From positions 1,152,581-1,216,580 of the forward strand of contig JABFGK010000001.1 in assembly GCA_013112555.1 (NCBI GenBank): a stretch of DNA of 64,000 bases, written 5' to 3'. Origin of the DNA: Planctomycetota bacterium (GTDB lineage Bacteria; Planctomycetota; Phycisphaerae; Phycisphaerales; UBA5793). Made by a program: the position numbers and the translations under genes. The notes beneath the pieces were generated by a model that saw only the letters and a list, made by a program, of their open reading frames with translations, searched no databases and was not told the origin of the DNA. This document shows, piece by piece, positions 1 to 8,422 of the stretch. The number at the start of each line of letters is the position of its first letter. Positions within the stretch are counted from its first letter, which is position 1.

Positions 1-46
1 GTCGATGCCTGAGCAGGGGGTCGAGTTGGAAGCGGAAGGCACTCAT
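1..46 (-). CDS. fliJ: Flagellar export protein FliJ, N-terminal fragment cut by the window edge
   Basis: An ATG at position 46 on the minus strand opens a frame reading MSAFRFQLDPLLRHR up to the window edge. FliJ proteins typically begin with a short stretch of this kind (Phe-Arg-Phe, then Leu-x-Pro-Leu-Leu). It lies 39 bases downstream of the fliI stop, the usual position of fliJ. FliJ is the coiled-coil stalk protein of the flagellar type III export apparatus and works with the FliI ATPase and FliH. Only 15 codons are visible, so the identity rests on this start and on synteny. Confidence 0.7.
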   Translation of the reverse strand, partial: MSAFRFQLDPLLRHR

Positions 47-85
47 GGTTTCTTACCGTGAAGGCAGCCGGTACTGCGTTGGATG

Positions 86-1483
86 TCAGGTCGTCGTTGA
101 TTGTGCGGCTGGTCTTCGGGACGGCGTGGCGGCTGTACTTCTGGCAGCGCCGGCCAGCGCATCACCGATGGCAGCGGCCAGGTCGAACAAACGTCGGTGC
201 ATGTCATCAAAGGCAATGCCGGTATCGGATGCCTGGGTGAGAAACGTGTCGATCTTCGATTTGAAATCAACGGCAACGTCATACTCAGGGTTCGCACCTC
301 GGACGTAGGCGCCGATGGTGAGCAGTTCTTCGATTTCGCTGTACAGGGCCAGGACGCGTCGAATCTGTCGGCGTGCCATGCTGTGGGCCTTGTCGGAGAC
401 ATCGTCAGCGACCCGGCTGACTGAATCGAGGACGTCAACGGCCGGGTAGTGCCCGCGGTTTGCCAGTTTGCGTGACAGGGCGATGTGCCCGTCGAGGATG
501 GCTCGACTTGCGTCAGAGACCGGCTCAGTCATGTCGTCGCCTTCGACGAGGACGGTAAAGAAGCCGGTGATCGAGCCTCGGCCGGTGAAGTTGCCGGCTC
601 GTTCGAGGAGTCCGGCCATCCCGGAAAACACGCTCGGGGTATAGCCGCGGCTGGCCGGCGGTTCGCCGACCGAGAGGCCGATCTGCCGTTGTGCCTGGCA
701 GTATCGTGTCAGTGAGTCCATCAGGAGCAGGACGTCCAGCCCCTGGGCTGAGAAGTATTCGGCTGCGGCCATGGCGACCATGCTCGCACGGACGCGAAGC
801 AGGGGGGATTCATCGCCGGTCGCCACGACGACGACGCTGCGCTGCAGGCCTTCCGGGCCGAGGCAGGTGTCGATGAACTGTCGGACCTCGCGGCCGCGCT
901 CACCGATGAGCCCGATGACACTGACGTCAGCAGCCGTGTGTCGTGCTGCAGCACCGAGCAGCATGGACTTGCCGACCCCGGGACCGGCAAAGATGCCCAG
1001 GCGCTGTCCCTTGCCGGCAGTCAGCAGGCTGTCTATGGCACAGATTCCGGTGGGCAGTGGTTGATCGATGCCGGCACGATCCAATGCCGTGACGGGTGCA
1101 GGATTGAGTTGGCACGGTTGGACCTCGGGGACCGGCCCTTTGTCATCAATGGGATGACCCAGGCCGTCAACCACGCGACCGAGGATATGTGGGCTGAGGT
1201 TGACGGTCTGTGCGGTATCGTGCCCGGTGACGCGATCGCCGGCGGAGAGCCCTCGGGTGGCCGAGAACAACATGATGATGGTGCCGTCATCGTCATAGCC
1301 GACGACTTCGCCAAATGACGGTTCGGCATCACGGATCGACGACTCGACTCGGACCAATGAGCCGATCGGCAAGGGCAGGTTTGCTGCACGGAGGACCATG
1401 CCGCGGACACAGGTGATACGACTTGTGATCCGTCGCGGCTCGATCTGGCGGACGATCTCGAAGGCCGGCGCAAGGAACGTCAT
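86..1483 (-). CDS. fliI: Flagellum-specific ATPase FliI
   Basis: This 465-residue protein is the hexameric ATPase that energises export of flagellar subunits at the cytoplasmic base of the flagellum. The Walker A P-loop AGPGVGKS lies at about residues 166-173, and Walker B is the hydrophobic stretch ending LLLMDS near residue 255. The C-terminal half carries the F1-beta-like signature region (PPASRGYTPSVFS). Length is normal for the family (430-470). Its ATG overlaps the fliH stop by 4 bases, which suggests translational coupling. It belongs to the minus-strand flagellar operon and is followed by fliJ. All catalytic motifs look intact. Confidence 0.97.
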   Translation of the reverse strand: MTFLAPAFEIVRQIEPRRITSRITCVRGMVLRAANLPLPIGSLVRVESSIRDAEPSFGEVVGYDDDGTIIMLFSATRGLSAGDRVTGHDTAQTVNLSPHILGRVVDGLGHPIDDKGPVPEVQPCQLNPAPVTALDRAGIDQPLPTGICAIDSLLTAGKGQRLGIFAGPGVGKSMLLGAAARHTAADVSVIGLIGERGREVRQFIDTCLGPEGLQRSVVVVATGDESPLLRVRASMVAMAAAEYFSAQGLDVLLLMDSLTRYCQAQRQIGLSVGEPPASRGYTPSVFSGMAGLLERAGNFTGRGSITGFFTVLVEGDDMTEPVSDASRAILDGHIALSRKLANRGHYPAVDVLDSVSRVADDVSDKAHSMARRQIRRVLALYSEIEELLTIGAYVRGANPEYDVAVDFKSKIDTFLTQASDTGIAFDDMHRRLFDLAAAIGDALAGAARSTAATPSRRPAAQSTTT

Positions 1484-2262
1484 GGGCGTTCCTCCGGCTC
1501 GGGTGCCTCCGGCTCAGGGGGTCGATCGTCGGTTTGGGTGCCGGCATCCTCCTGGGCATTGGCGGGCAGGAGCGATGCTTCGATTCGGTCGAGCAGCGTG
1601 TCGATGGTGGCATCGACGTCGATTTTTTCGTGGTGAACCAGGCAGCCGCCGCGCGTGACACGCTCATCGGTTTCAATCCGTGCAGCCTCATCCCGGCTGT
1701 CGGGATTCAACTGGGCGAAGAGATCGGGCAATGCGGCTTTGGCCAGATCGTGGTCGGCCGGATTGACGGTGATGATGAGTTGCGAGCGATACGTGATCAC
1801 CTTCAATGCCTGCTCGAGTTGATCAGCAATGATCGTGGCATCGGTTTGTACGGTGCGGTGGACGACCCGGCGAGTAATCTGCAGTGCCAGGGAAAGCAGT
1901 TCCTGTTTCGCATCGATGATGATGCTGCGTCGAGTCTGTTCGAGATCGGTCAGTGCTGCCTGCCACGATTCGTGTAACTGGGCCAACTGTTGGGAGACGT
2001 GTTCGAGCGATTCGGTGCGCCCGGCTTCGCGGCCGATCTCGTGGCCTTCCTGTTTGCCGCGTTCGAAGCCGGCGTCGTACCCGGTCTTGTCGGCCGCATC
2101 AATGATCTTCCTCGCCTGCTCGTTGGCCAGGTTCATGGTCCGGTCGGCTGACTGGCGGGCCCGGAGGATGAGTTGGTCGCCCTGCTTTTTCAGATCACCC
2201 AGGTCGAGGACAATGGCATCCTTGAGAAGTGTGTCTGCCTGTCGATTGCGAACCACGGTCAT
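1480..2262 (-). CDS. fliH: Flagellar assembly protein FliH
   Basis: FliH is the peripheral stator that binds FliI and regulates its ATPase. The frame opens at a GTG at 2298, but I choose the ATG at 2262 because a GGAG motif sits 8 bases upstream. That gives a 260-residue protein. The middle is an Ala/Gln/Glu-rich coiled coil containing the Gly-x-x-x-Gly spaced run (YDAGFERGKQEGHEIGREAG) typical of FliH. The C-terminal half resembles the V-ATPase E subunit-like domain. Sequence in this family diverges quickly, so the call leans on the glycine repeat and the position between fliG and fliI. Confidence 0.9.
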   Translation of the reverse strand: MTVVRNRQADTLLKDAIVLDLGDLKKQGDQLILRARQSADRTMNLANEQARKIIDAADKTGYDAGFERGKQEGHEIGREAGRTESLEHVSQQLAQLHESWQAALTDLEQTRRSIIIDAKQELLSLALQITRRVVHRTVQTDATIIADQLEQALKVITYRSQLIITVNPADHDLAKAALPDLFAQLNPDSRDEAARIETDERVTRGGCLVHHEKIDVDATIDTLLDRIEASLLPANAQEDAGTQTDDRPPEPEAPEPEERP

Positions 2263-2319
2263 GGATGCCGCTCCAGGTCGGGGACGGGTGCAAGACACCG
2301 TGCCCGGTGGTGGAAAGGG

Positions 2320-3345
2320 TCAGACAATGAGGTCTTTTTCGCCGCCTCGGCCGGAGATGATGATCTCGCCGGAGTCTTCGAGCCGTCGGACCACATCGAC
2401 GATCCGTTGTTGTGCCGCTTCGACATCGCTGACCCGGACCGGCCCCATGAACTCCATGTCTTCCTTGATAAGGGTGGCGGCACGTTCGGACATGTTCCTG
2501 AAGATCAGTTGCTGGAGGTCCGAGGTGGCCGTCTTGAGGGCGAGGGCGAGTTCATCGTTATCGATTTCCTTGAGCATCGACTGAATGCCCTTGTCATCGA
2601 CGTTGATGATGTCCTCGAAGACGAACATGAGTCGGCGGATCTGCTCGACGAGATCCGGGTCCTCGGCTTCGAGTCCTTCGAGGATGGACTTTTCAGTGGT
2701 TCGGTCTGCGAGATTGAGTATCTCAGCCACGGTGTCGACGCCGCCTGCTTTCTCCATCGACTGGCTGAGCATGTTCGAGAGTCGGGATTCGAGCGCTTTT
2801 TCCACGGTGCGGATGACTTCAGGATTCGTCTGCTCCATGTTGGCGATGCGCTTGACGACCTCGATCTGTTTCTGTGCAGGCAGGCCGATGAGGATCTCGG
2901 CCGCCTTGTGATGGGGGAGGTGGCTGACGATGAGGGTGATGGTTTGGGGGTGTTCGTCCTGGATAAAGGTGAGGAGGTTTTCAGACTCTGCCTTCTGCAG
3001 GAAGTTGAACGGTGTTTTCTGGACCTGGGTCTGGATCTGTGACATGACCTTGTCGGCCATCTTGCCGTCAAGCGTTTCATGCAGCAGCGTGCGGGCGTAG
3101 TCCATGCCGCCCTCGCGTGCATACTGGCTCGCCATCATGAGGCTGTAGAACTCTTCGATCACATCACGCCGGAGTTTCGGCGAGACGTGCCCGAGTGAGG
3201 CGAGTTCGCGTGCCACTTCCGCGATCTGGTCCTCGCCGAACTGCTTCATGAGCATGGCGGCCGAGGCCTGATCCAACGACAGCAGCAGGATGGCAGCCTT
3301 CGTGTTGCCGTCTACTTCCTCAAGTGTTTCACCCAGTTTGGCCAT
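2320..3345 (-). CDS. fliG: Flagellar motor switch protein FliG
   Basis: FliG forms the upper C-ring on the cytoplasmic face of the MS ring and interacts with the stator to produce torque and with FliM for switching. The 341-residue length is typical. The EHPQT motif of the middle domain is at about residues 134-138, and the C-terminal domain carries the alternating charges (FEDIINVDDKGIQ, about 243-255) where torque-generating residues lie. The start follows the stop of fliF by 35 bases in the same operon. No lesions are seen. Confidence 0.97.
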   Translation of the reverse strand: MAKLGETLEEVDGNTKAAILLLSLDQASAAMLMKQFGEDQIAEVARELASLGHVSPKLRRDVIEEFYSLMMASQYAREGGMDYARTLLHETLDGKMADKVMSQIQTQVQKTPFNFLQKAESENLLTFIQDEHPQTITLIVSHLPHHKAAEILIGLPAQKQIEVVKRIANMEQTNPEVIRTVEKALESRLSNMLSQSMEKAGGVDTVAEILNLADRTTEKSILEGLEAEDPDLVEQIRRLMFVFEDIINVDDKGIQSMLKEIDNDELALALKTATSDLQQLIFRNMSERAATLIKEDMEFMGPVRVSDVEAAQQRIVDVVRRLEDSGEIIISGRGGEKDLIV

Positions 3346-3380
3346 ACGGATTCACCTGTTGCACGGTCATCGGTTGCCGG

Positions 3381-5093
3381 TTATTCATTGATCCATCGGG
3401 TCATCAGGCGGGACACTTCTTTGGCATCGCCCTTGATCAACTCGTCCATCTGTTCGAGTAGCCGCTGGCTGCGGATTTCCTCATCATCGAGTTCGACTGC
3501 GTCCATGGGGGCATCGGAGGCGTCGGCCTCGCCGATCAGTTCGGTCTCGGCCGTCTGAAGTGACGGCGGGATGCCGACGAGTTCCTCGACGCTGGGCAGG
3601 TCCGGTTCGGCCTTTGAGCCGCGGACGAGCCGAAGCATGATGAACAGGCTGATCAGAGACAGACCGACCACGCCGATGGTTCTGGCTGACGAGCCGATGA
3701 ACTGGGCGCCGGCATCAAGCCCGGGAATGCTGAATGCCCCGCCGGCCTGTTCGGTTGCAGCCTCCCCCATCTGAGTCGGGTTCATCTCACGGAACATGCT
3801 GACGACGACTTCGCCCTGATAGATGCTGACATCCCCACCGGAAGACTCATCGTTCAGACCGGCAAGCACACCGGTCTCAACGAGCGGGAGGATCGCGTCC
3901 TTGATGCGCGTCATCTCGGGCATGGCTTCGAGGACGGCATCGCCGGGCGGGTCGGTGACGTCCGGATTCTGGTCCTGCCAGACCTTGAGCAGGTAGCTGC
4001 GCGGCACGCCGACGGTGGCATTGATCTTGAGCGGGATGCCCTTGCTGTTGGTTCGTTCGGTTTCAGTCATGCCGGCATACGGCTTGAAGGACTCAGTTGT
4101 TTCTTCGGTACTGTCGGATTCGCCTGAGCCGCCTGATGACGGGGACACCGTCATACCGGTGTTCGGTCTGACTCCCGGCTCGCCACCGGAGCTGCTGCCG
4201 GACCGTTGTGTGGTCTTGCTGGTGGCGTCGGTCGGGAAGGAGACGGAGCCTTTGTCCTCGGGCTTGTAGGCAATGTCCCGAACGACTTCCTGGGTCGTAT
4301 CAACCTGGGCGCTGACCACGGCAATGACATTGGGGATATAGCGCAGGGCTTCGAGGATCTTTTCCTCGAAGTAGGATTCGTGCTTCATTCGCAAGTCGAT
4401 ATTCGACCCGCTCGTCGACTCGCCGGCTGACGGGGTTCGGTATCGGCGTCCGCCGTCGGTAATATGGACGTTTGACGGGGTCAGGCCCTGGACGGCGCCG
4501 GCCACGAAGTCGGAGATGGCCGCCACCTGCTCGGGTGTGAGGGCACCGCCTCGGCTCATGATGGACACCGAGGCCGTCGGTTCTGCTGCGTTGCGCATTG
4601 CACTGCGACCGGGCGATTGCTTGGGGGAGGTGATGACGACGTCGGCCCGCTTGATGTAAGACCACCCGGTCATGATCTGACTGAGGACGCGATTCATGGC
4701 CGCATCGCGAATGGCCTGGGTCTGCTCACGGTTTGCATACCAGGGTTGGTTTTGCAGGAGTTCGAGGAGCATGGACGAGACATCGGTGCCGAGCGCGCCG
4801 CGTTCGGAGAGGATGGCGGTGACTTCCATCTGCTCGGTGGAGGGCACATAAAGCCCGCCCTCAGACACTTCGTACTTGATGCCGTTGGCCTGGAGATAGC
4901 CGGTGGCTATGGACCGCTGATCGGGATCGACGGCAACCATGACCATGCGCGGTTTGCCGGCATACTGGCTGACGATAAACAGGGTCATAGCAGCGATCAC
5001 CGCTGCCGACCCGATGAGCAGTTTGTGAATTGGGTACAATCGTCCCAGTTGGGCCTGGACCAGACCCATGGTCTGTCGAAATCGGTCGAACAT
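3381..5093 (-). CDS. fliF: Flagellar MS-ring protein FliF
   Basis: FliF is the inner-membrane MS-ring protein on which the flagellar basal body is built. This 570-residue protein has the expected two transmembrane helices, one near the N-terminus (about residues 25-45) and one near the C-terminus (about 475-497), flanking a large periplasmic region. That region contains the YscJ/FliF ring-building fold, with the typical SVSIMSRGG-type segment. A low-complexity Ser/Gly/Glu/Thr stretch lies at about 285-335, as in many FliFs. The acidic cytoplasmic C-terminal tail is the part that binds FliG, the next gene downstream. Confidence 0.95.
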   Translation of the reverse strand: MFDRFRQTMGLVQAQLGRLYPIHKLLIGSAAVIAAMTLFIVSQYAGKPRMVMVAVDPDQRSIATGYLQANGIKYEVSEGGLYVPSTEQMEVTAILSERGALGTDVSSMLLELLQNQPWYANREQTQAIRDAAMNRVLSQIMTGWSYIKRADVVITSPKQSPGRSAMRNAAEPTASVSIMSRGGALTPEQVAAISDFVAGAVQGLTPSNVHITDGGRRYRTPSAGESTSGSNIDLRMKHESYFEEKILEALRYIPNVIAVVSAQVDTTQEVVRDIAYKPEDKGSVSFPTDATSKTTQRSGSSSGGEPGVRPNTGMTVSPSSGGSGESDSTEETTESFKPYAGMTETERTNSKGIPLKINATVGVPRSYLLKVWQDQNPDVTDPPGDAVLEAMPEMTRIKDAILPLVETGVLAGLNDESSGGDVSIYQGEVVVSMFREMNPTQMGEAATEQAGGAFSIPGLDAGAQFIGSSARTIGVVGLSLISLFIMLRLVRGSKAEPDLPSVEELVGIPPSLQTAETELIGEADASDAPMDAVELDDEEIRSQRLLEQMDELIKGDAKEVSRLMTRWINE

Positions 5094-5292
5094 CGAGGCC
5101 TCCTTGCCTCTGGAGCCGCGACGAGTCTGTGGTTGCCGGGGGGCGTCTCAATCGGCGCCGATTGGGTCCCGCCATCAGTTGTTCCACCACTCTGCCGCGA
5201 TCCGGCCATCCAGGCCGGCTCCATGCATGTCTGTCTCTCCCGCCCGTCGTCGTCATCGTCTCGTGGTCTGTCGGTTCACACCGAGCCGACTA

Positions 5293-5631
5293 TCAGACTC
5301 GCGTCTGCTTCACCTCATTGTATGCTTCGATCACCTGGTTCCGGACCTGGAGCAGCATCTGGAAGGCGAGGTCTGCTTTTTCGGTGGCAATGATGACGTT
5401 ATCCACATCATTTCGCTTGCCCGTCTCGAGGTCTTCCACGGCATCGGCAGCCTCCTGCTGCAACTGGTTGACCTCCTGCAGTTGCTTCAGCAGCAGGTCT
5501 TTAAACGAACCATCCTCGCTCCCGACCTGATCGGCCGGATCGATCGCGCGAGCGGCATTCGGGCCTTGAAGGGACTGCGGCCCCTTCAATCCGCCGTTGG
5601 CACTCGACACCAGTCCGATGGGATCGCTCAC
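5293..5631 (-). CDS. fliE: Flagellar hook-basal body protein FliE
   Basis: FliE links the MS ring to the rod. The protein is about 112 residues, normal for the family. Its C-terminal half has the FliE pattern: an Asp-x-Val-(Ile)2-Ala segment (DVDNVIIATEKADLAFQ), then LLQVRNQVIEAYNE. I choose GTG at 5631 because AGGAG lies 7 bases upstream. The ATG at 5637 sits only one base from that Shine-Dalgarno and is unlikely to be used. Genes flgC and flgB precede it and fliF follows after a 199-base gap with no clear second promoter. Confidence 0.9.
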   Translation of the reverse strand: MSDPIGLVSSANGGLKGPQSLQGPNAARAIDPADQVGSEDGSFKDLLLKQLQEVNQLQQEAADAVEDLETGKRNDVDNVIIATEKADLAFQMLLQVRNQVIEAYNEVKQTRV

Positions 5632-5719
5632 GTGCATTCTCCTCAAGACCCGCGTGCTTGCAGTATCATCGGGTCAATCGTCCCACGATCGTCAGTCTCC
5701 GCGCGAGAGAGTCAGTGTA

Positions 5720-6124
5720 CTACGCGAGGAGTCTGAGTGCAATGCCGACCATTGCCTTGGTGGTTTCCGCAACGGTGACATTGGCTTCATAGGCTCGCAT
5801 GGCCTCGATCGAGTTGATCCGCTCGATCGCCGGGTCAATATCCGGAAAGTCGACATATCCAGCCGCATCGGCAAACGGATGGTTCGGCATGTACTGTTTC
5901 TTGAACGGTCCGTCGTTCAGTTCGATGGTCTGAACATGGACGCCGAGGTCGCCGCTGTTCCCGGGGCTTCCTTCCCCGAGGATGACGCTGCGACGACGGT
6001 AGGGGGCGTACTCGCCATCGGGCCCGGCCACGGTGTAGGCATTGGCGGTGTTCCCGGCTGCGACGGCCAGGCGTGCCCGCTGTGCCACCATGCCGGAGGT
6101 CGAGATGTCGAGAAGCCCGTACAT
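5720..6124 (-). CDS. flgC: Flagellar proximal rod protein FlgC
   Basis: FlgC is a proximal rod subunit exported through the flagellar type III apparatus. The 134-residue protein has the rod-protein N-terminus (MYGLLDISTSGMVAQRARL, where ISTSGM corresponds to the conserved I-x-x-S-G-x motif). It ends with the heptad-like helix YEANVTVAETTKAMVGIALRLLA. Both ends form the D0 coiled coil. It is flanked by flgB upstream and fliE downstream on the same strand, a standard arrangement. Confidence 0.95.
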   Translation of the reverse strand: MYGLLDISTSGMVAQRARLAVAAGNTANAYTVAGPDGEYAPYRRRSVILGEGSPGNSGDLGVHVQTIELNDGPFKKQYMPNHPFADAAGYVDFPDIDPAIERINSIEAMRAYEANVTVAETTKAMVGIALRLLA

Positions 6125-6176
6125 TGCCCGTTCCGTCCTACGTTGAATTCCTCACGCTGCGGCCGTCACTTCACGA

Positions 6177-6608
6177 TTACACACGAAGTCGAATGGCCGT
6201 CTGCAGGGTAGCAAATCGTGATCGGAGCAGTTCCATCGCCTGGCGGTACATCATGGCGTTTTCCGTCAGTGACTGCATGGTCCGCTCCAGGTCGCGATCG
6301 TTCCGGTCGTGGAACATGACGTTGCGCTCGGCCGGGGCCGGGTTGAGTACCAGCGACTCAGGGCCGAACTTCACATGCGTCGTGTCCTTCGGGCTGGTTT
6401 GTCTCCACTGTCCCGGGTGCGAGGCCCGCCTTTTTTCGACGGCTTCTGCCAGGGTGGCGCGGAATTCGCCCGGGTCCACGTCGCGCGGCTGGTAGTTCGG
6501 GGTGGTCAGATTGGCGATGTTGTGGGCGATCAGTTCGTGGCGTCTGCCGGCAAACTGAATCGTCCGTTCGAGTACGTCAATCTCTTGCCCGAATGCAAGC
6601 CCGATCAT
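6177..6608 (-). CDS. flgB: Flagellar basal-body rod protein FlgB
   Basis: FlgB is a proximal rod component, and here it is the first structural gene after a sigma-54 promoter. I choose ATG at 6608 because GGAG sits about 7 bases upstream; a longer frame to 6653 has no Shine-Dalgarno and an unlikely N-terminus. The resulting 143-residue protein contains the rod motif HNIANLTTPNYQPRDV (a canonical N-I-A-N-x-x-T-P-x-Y match). The C-terminal helix ending AMELLRSRFATLQTAIR is also typical. Confidence 0.95.
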   Translation of the reverse strand: MIGLAFGQEIDVLERTIQFAGRRHELIAHNIANLTTPNYQPRDVDPGEFRATLAEAVEKRRASHPGQWRQTSPKDTTHVKFGPESLVLNPAPAERNVMFHDRNDRDLERTMQSLTENAMMYRQAMELLRSRFATLQTAIRLRV

Positions 6609-6728
6609 GTCATGCTCCGTCGCCTGCCGACCACCGTCGTTCCATTGATTCAATCAACGAGGCGAGCCAATCTTTCCAGAAACCGTTGGCATCCTGCCCA
6701 CGGCATACATCGATCTACTCCATCAGAC

Positions 6729-6745
6729 GGCAAACCGTGTGCCGG
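6729..6745 (-). promoter_or_regulatory. Sigma-54 (-24/-12) promoter driving flgB
   Basis: The minus strand reads CCGGCACACGGTTTGCC. This matches the sigma-54 consensus GGCAC-N5-TTGC, with exactly 10 bases between the invariant GG (6743-6742) and GC (6731-6730). Transcription would start near 6718, about 110 bases before flgB. The gene immediately upstream encodes a sigma-54-dependent activator with its kinase, which strongly supports function. Confidence 0.85.
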
Positions 6746-6817
6746 TCCGAGGCAGCAGTTGAACCGCGGTTTTGGGCCTTTGAGCGTATCTGCCGCGCAA
6801 CGGTTGCGCCTCTCGCA

Positions 6818-8422
6818 CTACAAGTCCTGTGAGACGAGGCGCAAATCCTTCCACTTTCGCAGTTTCAGCCCGAGTGTCCTGACCCCGATCCCGAGTTCCT
6901 CAGCCGTCTTCTGCCGATGGCTGTTGTTTCGCTTCAGTGTGGCCACGATGATCTCTCGCTCGATTTCCTCGAGTGTTCTGCCCACGGCATCAATGGCCGT
7001 GTTGTCACCATGCTCGGTGCCCGGTTTGGGATCGACCAGTGTGGTGGCAGCGTAGCTTGCCCCGTTGGTTCCGGCTGCTTTCCTCACGACAATCGGGATG
7101 CCGTGATCGACCGGGGCTCCCTGGTGCATGGTGTTCGGCCCGGACGGACTCTGCGCCCACTGCTGATGAGTGCCGGGCATCGCTTCAGCGGTGTGTGGGT
7201 GCGTCTGTGGAGCAGGAAGGCACGGCGAACAGAGCCACGGGCTGATGACGTCGGCTTCGATGACGTCGCCGTACCCGAGAATGCGTGCCCGTTCGCAGAC
7301 GTTGTAGAGTTCGCGCACGTTGCCGGGCCAGTTATAGTGCTGCATGAGGGTGATGGCTTGCTCACTGAAGCGAGCGATGTGCCCGCCGTGCATTTCGGCC
7401 AGCCGCTTCATGAAGTGCTCGCACAGGAGGCCGATGTCATCGAGGCGTGCTCGGAGGGGCGGGACTTCGATCGGCAGGACGTTGAGACGGAAGTAGAGGT
7501 CCTGGCGGAAGTCGCCGTCGGCCACGGCTTGGCGCAGGTCGCGGTTCGTGGTGGCTATCACACGGACATCGGTGTGTTGGGTGGTACTGGAGCCGACGCG
7601 CTCGAAGGCCTGTTCCTGGAGGACCCGGAGGAGTTTGGCCTGCAAGTGTGGGGGGATTTCTGTGATTTCATCGAGCAGCAGCGTGCCGCCGTCAGCGAGT
7701 TCGAATCTTCCCTTGCGTTGGCGATCGGCCCCGGTGAAGGCACCGCGTTCGTGGCCGAAGAGTTCGCTTTCGAGCAGCGTCGATGAGAGGGCCGCACAGT
7801 TCAGTGCCAGGATCGGGGCAGCGGCGCGGGTGCTCATGGTGTGGAGCGTCTGGGCGACGACTTCCTTGCCGGCCCCGGATTCGCCAACGATGAGGCAGGT
7901 GCTCTGGCTCGGTGCGATCCGCGTGATCTGCTGCTTGAGCGTCTGCATCGTCACGGATGCCCCGACGAGCAATGGCATTGACCCGTCGGTGGCGGCGGCC
8001 GTGGCCTGTGCCTGTGGATGACCGGCTGATGACTTGAGGACTTCGTTTTCGCGCAGCAACTCGGCTCGTTCCATGGCACGGACGACGGTCTGGACGAGTT
8101 CGCGCCCCTCGAACGGCTTGGTGATGTAGTCGTAGGCTCCCAGTTTCATTGCTTCGACCGCAGTCTGCACGGTGGCATAGGCCGTCATGAGGATGACGGG
8201 GAGATGCTCATCGAGGCGTCTGATTTCCTGGAGCAGATCGAGGCCTGACATGCTGGGCATCTTGAGATCGGTCAAGACGACGGACGGGCGTTGGGTGCGG
8301 ATGGCATCGAGCGCGGCTTGCCCGTCGCCGGCCCCGAGCACCGACCAGCCGGCGCGCGTCAGCATCGTGCTGACGGCATCGCGCATGAGTTCCTTGTCGT
8401 CAACCACGAGGATACGACTCAT
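6818..8422 (-). CDS. Sigma-54-dependent response regulator, NtrC family (FlgR-like)
   Basis: This 534-residue activator has three parts. The receiver is at about residues 3-115, with phosphoacceptor D52 in TDLKMP, T80 and K102. The AAA+ domain has Walker A GESGAGKE, the GAFTGA loop that contacts sigma-54, and Walker B LLLDEI. A Fis-type helix-turn-helix ends the protein (NNSHRQKTAEELGIGVRTL). A roughly 90-residue Pro/His/Thr-rich linker precedes the DNA-binding domain. It overlaps the kinase gene by 4 bases (ATGA) and lies directly upstream of the sigma-54 promoter of flgB. By analogy with FlgR of Campylobacter and Helicobacter, it probably activates the rod/hook genes. Confidence 0.93.
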   Translation of the reverse strand: MSRILVVDDKELMRDAVSTMLTRAGWSVLGAGDGQAALDAIRTQRPSVVLTDLKMPSMSGLDLLQEIRRLDEHLPVILMTAYATVQTAVEAMKLGAYDYITKPFEGRELVQTVVRAMERAELLRENEVLKSSAGHPQAQATAAATDGSMPLLVGASVTMQTLKQQITRIAPSQSTCLIVGESGAGKEVVAQTLHTMSTRAAAPILALNCAALSSTLLESELFGHERGAFTGADRQRKGRFELADGGTLLLDEITEIPPHLQAKLLRVLQEQAFERVGSSTTQHTDVRVIATTNRDLRQAVADGDFRQDLYFRLNVLPIEVPPLRARLDDIGLLCEHFMKRLAEMHGGHIARFSEQAITLMQHYNWPGNVRELYNVCERARILGYGDVIEADVISPWLCSPCLPAPQTHPHTAEAMPGTHQQWAQSPSGPNTMHQGAPVDHGIPIVVRKAAGTNGASYAATTLVDPKPGTEHGDNTAIDAVGRTLEEIEREIIVATLKRNNSHRQKTAEELGIGVRTLGLKLRKWKDLRLVSQDL

